Both the position numbers and the translations under genes were made by a program. The notes beneath the pieces are model-generated. The model was given only the letters and a program-made list of their open reading frames with translations, was not told where the DNA came from and did not search any database. From Sporodiniella umbellata (Eukaryota; Mucoromycota; Mucoromycetes; Mucorales; Rhizopodaceae): a DNA stretch of 64,000 nt. The stretch spans positions 1 through 64,000 of the forward strand of contig JAIXMR010000020.1 in NCBI GenBank assembly GCA_025677835.1, written 5' to 3'. Each line of letters starts with the position of its first letter. Within the stretch, counting starts at the first letter, position 1. Shown piece after piece: positions 57,662 through 64,000 of the stretch.

Positions 57662-59847
57662 ATGGCAGACCTGTTCAAATCAAAAGAAAACGAGTTTTAT
57701 ATTAAACTAAAACAGGAGCGTTACTATTTCCCTGGAGAGGATGTCTTTGGTAAGAAACTGTTTAGAAACCAAAAACAAAACTGATTCTTTTTGAAGGGGA
57801 CATTGTCTTGGATTTAAAAAAAGCGACGAAAACAAATAATATCAAAATCACTTTGGAAGGACATGCAGCTATTGGAGGAAAAGACTGGACGATTTATTCC
57901 AAAAGCATTCTAGTAGCAGAGCCACCCGAAGGAGAGAAATCGTACTATCTGGATGCCTTCACTCACCGTTTTCCGTTTCGAATGACCATTCCTACAGATA
58001 CTGAATGTTCTTTACCTAGTACATTAGAGGTAGGTAAAGTCCCATACTAGGCATAGATACATGGAAACATAACCATTTTTTTTTTTTTTTTTTAGATTCC
58101 AAATCTACTCAAAGTGAGTTACAGGCTGGTGGCAGTTCATAACCGACCTTTTATTATCATGGAAAAGTTTTGCTCTACCACGACCGAGACAGTGACCATT
58201 TTAGAAGATATCAATGTAGAGGCAAATGGTCTCAACGAACCTTATGACCAAACACGAGAGCTTGCATTGACCGGTGAAACGAGAAAGGTACGTGTAGTCA
58301 TCAACTTGGGAAAATGTGCTGCTGTGAAAGGTAACAAAAAAAAAAAAAAAAGGAGAGAGCCAAACTCCTAATCTATACCTTTAGGTGATACAATTCCTGT
58401 CAAAATCACTGTGCATCACATTGGCGTGATGGTAAGAGATCGAGCGATCAAGGTAGAACTTATGCGATGTGTTTATTATGGAAAAAACAAGTAAGAAAAT
58501 AATAATAATAATAATAATAATAAACAGCCCTTACTGACATACACACGCATATATGTTTACTTTAGGAGTGAGCTGTTTGGACCCAAGGTGTTATCTGAAG
58601 CCATCACAAACATTGATATTTCAGGGCCTATGAATTTCACAAAGTCATTTACAGTCAAATTGCCTGTGCCCTCTGCCTTGGCCTGCCCTACAGTAGAAGA
58701 TTCCTGTGCACTGTTTCGAATCGAATACTTTATCCGAGCCACCATCAACCTGAACGAAGAAAGCCCTTTGAGACAAGAACAACCGAGCGATATTGTGATT
58801 TTCAATATACCCTTTATTGTAGGCACCCATCCCAAGCTTGCTTTCAATATAGATGATGACGATGATGGTGATGACGACACTAAAGAAACAACGCTTGTAC
58901 ATGAAATGAGTGAGGTCAGCATCAACAACGATTCAGAATACGAAAAGGTATTTGAGAATATGAAGCAGGTAACCTCCACGCCTCCTGAGAACCTGCCGGT
59001 GAGCGAGGAAAAAGACTATACAAAAATCAAGCCTTTACCAAGGCTAGAGCAACCCCCTTCCGATGACAACAACATTAGCTCAAGTGAAGCCGCCCCTGCG
59101 CTAAGGTCGCCAGTCAAAGAGAACTTTCACAAGACAGCCAAACGCTACTCGGTCTGCACAGATGTGAGCCCTACCACAGACTCTTTTCATCCAAGCCCAC
59201 AAGAGGAAGAGTTTGGATCGAGTCTTCCCAAACGAGAATCGAATCTCTACAAGCGAGAATCGATGCGCTGGGTCGCTCAGGAAGGAGAGAAAAACAAGTA
59301 TTTCGGGCCTCACCGACAGGATTCCATGCGCTGGGTCGAGGCCCCCAAGCCGTTACCGATGCCCACGCCTTCTACCTCTACGCCAGTTGCTTTCCCCCAT
59401 CCCAATAACAACTACGGTTCTCCGCTACAGCCTTCGCTGTTGAACGCACCCAGTCAAACATCGCCTCCTTACCCACATCCCTATCCTAGTCAAACCCCAC
59501 TTCATCATCTCCCTTATCCTAGCCAACCCTCGCTTCATTACCCCAGCCAAACATCACCTCATTATCCTAGCCAAACCTCACTTCAATCCCCTTATCCTAG
59601 CCAAACCTCGCTCCAGTCCCCCTATCCTAGCCAGGCTTATTCTCAAAGCCAGCCTACGTTTCATCCAGAGCCCTCGATGCCCATGCCTTACGAACATCAC
59701 CCAATCAACCCCACCCATGCTTATTATCATGCACATCACCATGCCCCTCTCCACTCACGGCCTGCCTATCCTCATCCCAACACTCCCCATTTCCCTACAC
59801 CCAACCCAAGCTACAGCCAACCCACGTACACTTCATATCATTCATAA
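57662..59847 (+). CDS. Alpha-arrestin (arrestin-domain) adaptor
   Basis: Arrestin-like trafficking adaptor of the ARRDC/ART class, which links ubiquitin ligases to membrane transporters. Exons 57662-57749, 57797-58029, 58096-58330, 58385-58490, 58566-59847 (647 residues). Arrestin_N is about residues 10-150 (LKQERYYFPGEDVFG, ITLEGHAAI, HRFPFRMTIPTD). Arrestin_C is about 165-320 (KITVHHIGVMVRDRAIKV, CALFRIEYFIRATINL). Then an acidic patch (DDDDDGDDD) and a disordered tail of about 300 residues with repeated KRES / SMRWV phosphosite-like units and a His/Pro/Tyr/Gln-rich end. No clear PPxY motif for a WW ubiquitin ligase is obvious to me, apart from PPYP near residue 522. Confidence 0.87.
59440..59645 (+). 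repeat. Coding repeats in the arrestin tail
   Basis: Units of CCTTATCCTAGCCAAACCTCG type, repeated with small changes, encode YPSQTSLQSP. Similarity at DNA level points to recent slippage. Confidence 0.85.
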
Positions 59848-60377
59848 ATATTCATATAAAAACCTTTTAGACAGAGAAAAAGAAAAAAAAAAAAAAAAAC
59901 AAAAACAAAAACACAGTCCTTTTTTTCAATCACATAAAAGTAAATTAAAGTACCTTTTGGGTTGATTAGAAATACACTTTATTTTTATTGAGTTATGAGT
60001 CAAATAGGTTCCGGAAAAAAGAAAACACCAAAAGAATTTCCGACCCACCGCATAAACGTTTTCTTTTAAGAAAACGGCTATCTGATGGATGACATACACT
60101 AGAATCCATCAGCATAGAGAAGATAGACTAAAACCAAAACCAAAACCAAAACCAAAAAAAAAAAAAAAAAACAGCCAGAACAAAGATCTAAAGTGGAATT
60201 CATTGAAAAAGTACCCTCACACAAATCAGCGTCTCGAAAAAAGTGGGTCGATTTCTGTTGTATTTCAACAGAAATCATTGAGATTCCGACTTTGGTGAGG
60301 AATCGATAATAAAAAAGAAAAGACTTTTACATCTTTTTCTCTTTAATTTTTCTTTTTTTCAAAAAAACACATACATT
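59848..60377. other. Intergenic with AAAACC repeat
   Basis: A short (AAAACC)n tract lies at 60130-60156, next to an A run. No supported frame. Confidence 0.45.
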
Positions 60378-60747
60378 ATGAGAGTTGTCACCGAAAGCGA
60401 TAAACAAAACGCATCTGACTATGCCATGAAAGGGTTCTTTATTGGTATGGCGCAATGGGCCAGTGTTGGTTTGGTGGCTTCTGGTATGATGTACGCTTTC
60501 TTACCTTGGTACCGTCGAACCCAAACAGTGAACAAGGTAAGAGATTAGAGAAAAGATTGTAGCGCAGTTGTTTAATACAAAACAGTTCTATATCGTCATG
60601 TGTTTCGGTTTGGGTGGTGCAGCCCACAAGTCAGATCGTTACATGGTTAATTTCGAACGTAGAGGAAGAGCTCAGACTTTGGACGATGAACTAAAGAAGC
60701 GTTACGATATCTTGTATGGTGCTAAATCTCCTGAGGGCTCAGCCTAA
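60378..60747 (+). CDS. Small membrane protein, unknown (possibly mitochondrial)
   Basis: Not recognised with confidence. Exons 60378-60536 and 60586-60747 (106 residues). Two hydrophobic segments: GFFIGMAQWASVGLVASGMM (about 19-38) and FYIVMCFGLGGAAH (about 54-67), followed by a charged C-terminus (KSDRYMVNFERRGR, DDELKKRYDILYG). The size and two-helix layout recall HIG1/Rcf-type inner-membrane proteins, but the HIG1 signature is not clear. The start ATG follows an AT-rich leader; phase at the intron is 0. Confidence 0.68.
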
Positions 60748-60861
60748 ATACAAACACCCATACTCGCAATCACACATACATACACTTAAATATATTTGTA
60801 AATACAACAGAAAACAAAACAACAAATTACTTTCATAAATAAAGCCCTCTTGTTTTTCTCT

Positions 60862-60893
<32 letters not shown>

Positions 60894-60953
60894 CTTGGGT
60901 TACAAAATGACACAACTATCTCTGTTTTTGTCATACCACCATAGACTGGTTTG

Positions 60954-60960
60954 TATATAA
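60954..60960 (+). promoter_or_regulatory. TATA-like element upstream of the EEP gene
   Basis: TATATAA in GTTTGTATATAAACC, about 75 bases 5' of the ATG at 61034. A T run lies between. Confidence 0.4.
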
Positions 60961-61033
60961 ACCTTTAATTTTTTTTTTTTTTTTTTTTTTTTTGAACCGT
61001 GTTTCTTTTTCATTTTTTTAAACTCTATTTCCA

Positions 61034-61566
61034 ATGACATTCCCCATACGCTTGTTGACACTGAATGTACGTCATGATAGTGACGCTACCCAGAAGACTA
61101 CGTTTGCTGCTCCTCCTGTCAAAGAGGAACCTTTGAATCCAGAGACATTTAAAGGTGAACAGCCTTGGTCTATTCGAAAATGGAAGGTACTGGATACCGT
61201 CTTGCTCTATTCACCAGATATTCTGGCCCTTCAACAATCTGCCAGCCATCAACTCAAAGACCTTGAGGCGCTTTTAGGTGATGACTATCAACAGGTCAAT
61301 ACTTCACAGGGTGATGAATCAGAGAATGAAATCAATGCTTTGTTTTACAAAACGTATAAAAGAATCCCATCTTGCTTTGTTACTTATAAGACCTCTCTCT
61401 CTCTCTCTCTCTCTTTATAGTGACTCTATCCAACTCGAGTCTTCAAAGACCTTTTGGTTATCTGAAACACCCTTACAAGCCAAAAGTGTAGGCTGGGATG
61501 CAGAACAGAGTCGGACAGCCCTGCAAGCAGTGTAAATAGATACAAAGGGGTGGGGGACGAGAACAC

Positions 61567-61598
<32 letters not shown>

Positions 61599-62285
61599 TT
61601 CTTGTTTTGCTTAAACACATAGACATCCCTATTGATTAGATTCAATGGAAAAGATGGGCACAAATGGACCGTGTTCAACGTCTTTTTGGATCCCGTGGGT
61701 ACTCAATCGCGTGAAGAATCCAGCAAGTGGCTATTGGAGAAATCCCAGGCAATAGCAAAAGAAAGTGGGGATCCTGTGTTCCTGTTGGGCGACTTCAACT
61801 CGACACGTAACGAGCCGGCTTATCAAATCTTGGTGGGCGAGGGTCCACAGGAAGAGACCGATACGTTATGGAACTTGACAGAACTTAACGAAGCCTGTGC
61901 TTCAGCGGAGGTAAACAAGACAGGTGAACCTGTCCGAACCCAAGAGGGTCATATCACCTTGCCTACGCATCGTGTGATGAGACCAGGTCGTATTCTTCAA
62001 AACCTACAGGAAAAACCCCAAGAAAACTTCAAGGATACGCGTTATGAACTCCTTACACGTCTCAAAACCAAAGGAGCCACAGGTACCGTCAGCGGTCCTT
62101 TTGGTCATCGTCATACAGTCACTGGCTTCAATAACGAACAGGAACCTCGATCGGTGGACTTTATCTTGCTGCTGGACACTCGAAATTGTGTCAAGGTGAA
62201 TCATTACGCAGTGCTTTCTAACCTTTACGATGATGGCCTTTATCTCAGTGATCATCGTCCTGTATTTGCCAAGGTTACTTTGTAA
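61034..62285 (+). CDS. Endonuclease/exonuclease/phosphatase-fold hydrolase
   Basis: EEP (DNase I-like) family protein; such fungal proteins act on nucleic acids, nucleotides or inositol phosphates, and the substrate here is unknown. Exons 61034-61353, 61421-61529, 61623-62285 (363 residues). The opening strand reads RLLTLNVRHDSD (metal/Asn motif). PWSIRKWKVLDTVLLYSPD leads to ILALQQ, where the canonical metal-binding Glu of LQE is Gln. GDFNSTRNEP holds the catalytic Asp/Asn pair and YLSDHRPVFAKV the final SDH triad. No signal peptide. The second intron contains a run of C then T. Confidence 0.85.
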
Positions 62286-62297
62286 AACGTATTTTAT

Positions 62298-63918
62298 TTA
62301 AAATAAATAGCTCTTGTTTGCCCAATAATGAATCGTGTAATCTGTATAGAAACCCTTTTTGGGCTCACATACCATCTGTTTTCTACCAAACAAGTTCTTT
62401 GAGCTCTGGAGCCTGACTTGAACCGCTTTCACCCTTTGATGTTTCAAGAGACTTTCTAAAAGATAGTAAATTTCTGACGCAGAAAGAAAACCTGCCAAGG
62501 TATCTCGCAAGGTAGACTAAATAAAGATCAATCAATGACACAAGAAAACTCTTTTTTTTTTGGGGGTATCAAAAACTTACAAAAGAAATGCCTGGTTTAT
62601 GAATCAAATGGCTCATGATCACTTCCACACATCCTTCAAACACATTTGGCATATGTTGACCCGATGTATCACACCATAGGAACGGGTAGTTTAGAGAATG
62701 TTTCAATAGCCAAGGGTGGATGTTTCCCAAACTGACATACCTTAACCTATCAAACCCCATCAGATGAACCAACGCCGGTCGATGTTCTATCAGACTTTGA
62801 AAAGCAGACCGAATCGAGGGCAGTTCCGGCATCTTTTTTTCAAGCTCAGTCCAAGTCAGACCTGACGGACCTTGGGTCTCCAATAGACGATAAAGACAAA
62901 CTGAAATCGGATTTCCTAATCGATTCAAGGCAACGTCTACCCTTTCGTTGGACATTAACTCTGGTTGTTCAAAAACTGTATAGACAGGCGCCTCAAACTT
63001 TGTGAGAGGCAATTCCCATTGAACAGTCAAATCAAAATGGCGCTGAACGTATAAATCCACAAGTGGCACTACATGACAGATATAAGCCATTACATAGATC
63101 TCTTACAGAGATATCACTTACAGGCAAACGCTTTCGGGCGAACAGTTCCTCTTTTGGTACAAAGATATCTTTCTCTTGATTTGAAATCCAAATGAACTTT
63201 TTGTTGCGACACAAGCTCAATAACCATGACAAATTGTTTTGGAGTCAAGCTATCTTTGGTTAGCTCGACTTGTTTTGTTTCAACGCATTCGTTATAAAAC
63301 AAACGAGCTTGCCGGCATAGCCCAACAGGTAATAAAGGTCTTGCCAGATCAAGAAATCTAAAAGACCCCTCCAGCAAAAAAGTAAGTTGTCAGATGATTC
63401 CAGCCTTTTTATATTACCTCACGGATACATTCACCGTACGGCCAGGAATACGTCGTATTCCAGATCGATCTACGATGATTAAGCCTTCCTGTTTCAACTG
63501 GTCTAAAGCATCTGCCAACATGTCTTCAGAATAATGTGAAAGTGCCCTGTGTGCTTCTTTTGCAGAATAAGTTTCAACAGGCATGACAAACAATATCTAA
63601 TAGCCCATCTATTTTAGACCTTTTTTTTTTTTTTTGGTAGATAAAGTGAGAGATGCTTACCTTGATCAGTGTCTTTATGACCTCAATCGAAGGCTCATCT
63701 GATTGTTTTAAAGTCGAACGTACAAATGAATCCTCTATCCCTAACTTTTGTGAAGGGGCCACTTGTAAATCGTTTGTTTCTTTATAGACTTCAAACCGTT
63801 CATGCAAACCATGTACCGTACGAGGTAAATCGTAGGGTTGAACGGTTTCCAGTAAACTAAATTTAAGGATAAATAAAAGAGAAAAGAGGATTTCTATAGA
63901 AACATTGCCGTTTCATCT

Positions 63919-63962
<44 letters not shown>

Positions 63963-64000
63963 ATTTCCACCTTTTTGTAATTGAACGAGAAAATATTCTA
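62298..64000 (-). CDS. TFIIIC B-block-binding subunit (Tfc3/GTF3C1-like), 3' part
   Basis: C-terminal portion of a large protein continuing past the right edge. Exons seen: 64000(partial)-63961, 63856-63661, 63596-63418, 63357-63122, 63068-62581, 62516-62298; all phases agree. Winged-helix-like units recur: FVMPVETYSAKEAHRALSHY with LADALDQLKQEGLIIVDR, then IRRIPGRTVNVSVRFLD, which resembles the PGR block of the TFIIIC largest subunit. Later come LPLTKFEAPVYTVF and TWTELEKKMPELPSIRSAF. TFIIIC138/GTF3C1 binds the B box of tRNA genes. The match is by pattern only, so the name is tentative. The stop is 13 bases from the convergent EEP stop. Confidence 0.66.
63919..63960. repeat. (CA)n/(TA)n microsatellite in an intron
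   Basis: CACACA passing into about 17 TA units, inside the intron 63857-63960 of the TFIIIC-like gene. On the gene strand the donor GTATAT is the start of the repeat itself. Confidence 0.85.

Overview
The window is eukaryotic nuclear DNA, AT-rich and gene-dense, and most genes are cut by several short introns (about 40-110 bases) with GT-AG ends. The gene set is fungal: Mediator subunit Med5, an LCL2-type ER protein, a vacuolar pepsin-like protease, a GH18 chitinase, allantoicase and CYSTM proteins. An SMN protein with its YG box, a receiver-domain/cyclic-nucleotide phosphodiesterase fusion, dense short introns and very many pure A or T runs argue for an early-diverging lineage. Mucoromycota (Mucorales-like) is my inference; no rRNA or marker gene here fixes the species.

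Layout. 0.5-10.5 kb: trafficking and proteolysis genes (SNF7/ESCRT-III, a protein methyltransferase, chitinase, a CYSTM peptide, a PEP4-like protease, a GGA clathrin adaptor, a PA-TM-RING ubiquitin ligase). 10.9-13.6 kb: a dead Tc1/mariner-like element with inverted repeats of about 200 bases, followed by 2.6 kb without genes. 16.2-27.6 kb: glutathione-dependent formaldehyde dehydrogenase, a tiny secreted peptide precursor, the ubiquitin E4 factor UFD2, exosome subunit RRP45, MSS4/DSS4 and mitochondrial ribosomal protein bL31m. 28-33.7 kb: a second transposase-derived reading frame, a DUF1838 gene and gene-poor sequence. 33.7-44.8 kb: a 2OG-Fe(II) oxygenase, MED5, SMN, an A20/AN1 zinc-finger protein and the receiver-phosphodiesterase fusion. 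45.1-53.3 kb: allantoicase, a CENP-Q-like coiled-coil protein, a type II membrane protein and an SH3-WW-RasGEF. 53.4-64 kb: COQ10, cytosolic tryptophanyl-tRNA synthetase, a mitochondrial EF-P-like protein, LCL2, an alpha-arrestin, a small membrane protein, an endonuclease/exonuclease/phosphatase-fold protein, and the 3' part of a TFIIIC B-block subunit that runs off the right edge.

How the genes relate. This is ordinary eukaryotic chromosome with individually transcribed genes and no operon or biosynthetic cluster. Several products share processes: membrane and vacuolar trafficking (SNF7, GGA, PEP4, PA-TM-RING, MSS4, arrestin), ubiquitin (UFD2, the RING ligase) and Ras/cAMP signalling (RasGEF, phosphodiesterase). 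Exon boundaries were chosen by hand from splice signals, reading-frame phase and family similarity. Two genes (the PA-TM-RING ligase and DUF1838) need a 1-2 base correction to read through, which points either to sequence errors in homopolymers or to recent inactivation.
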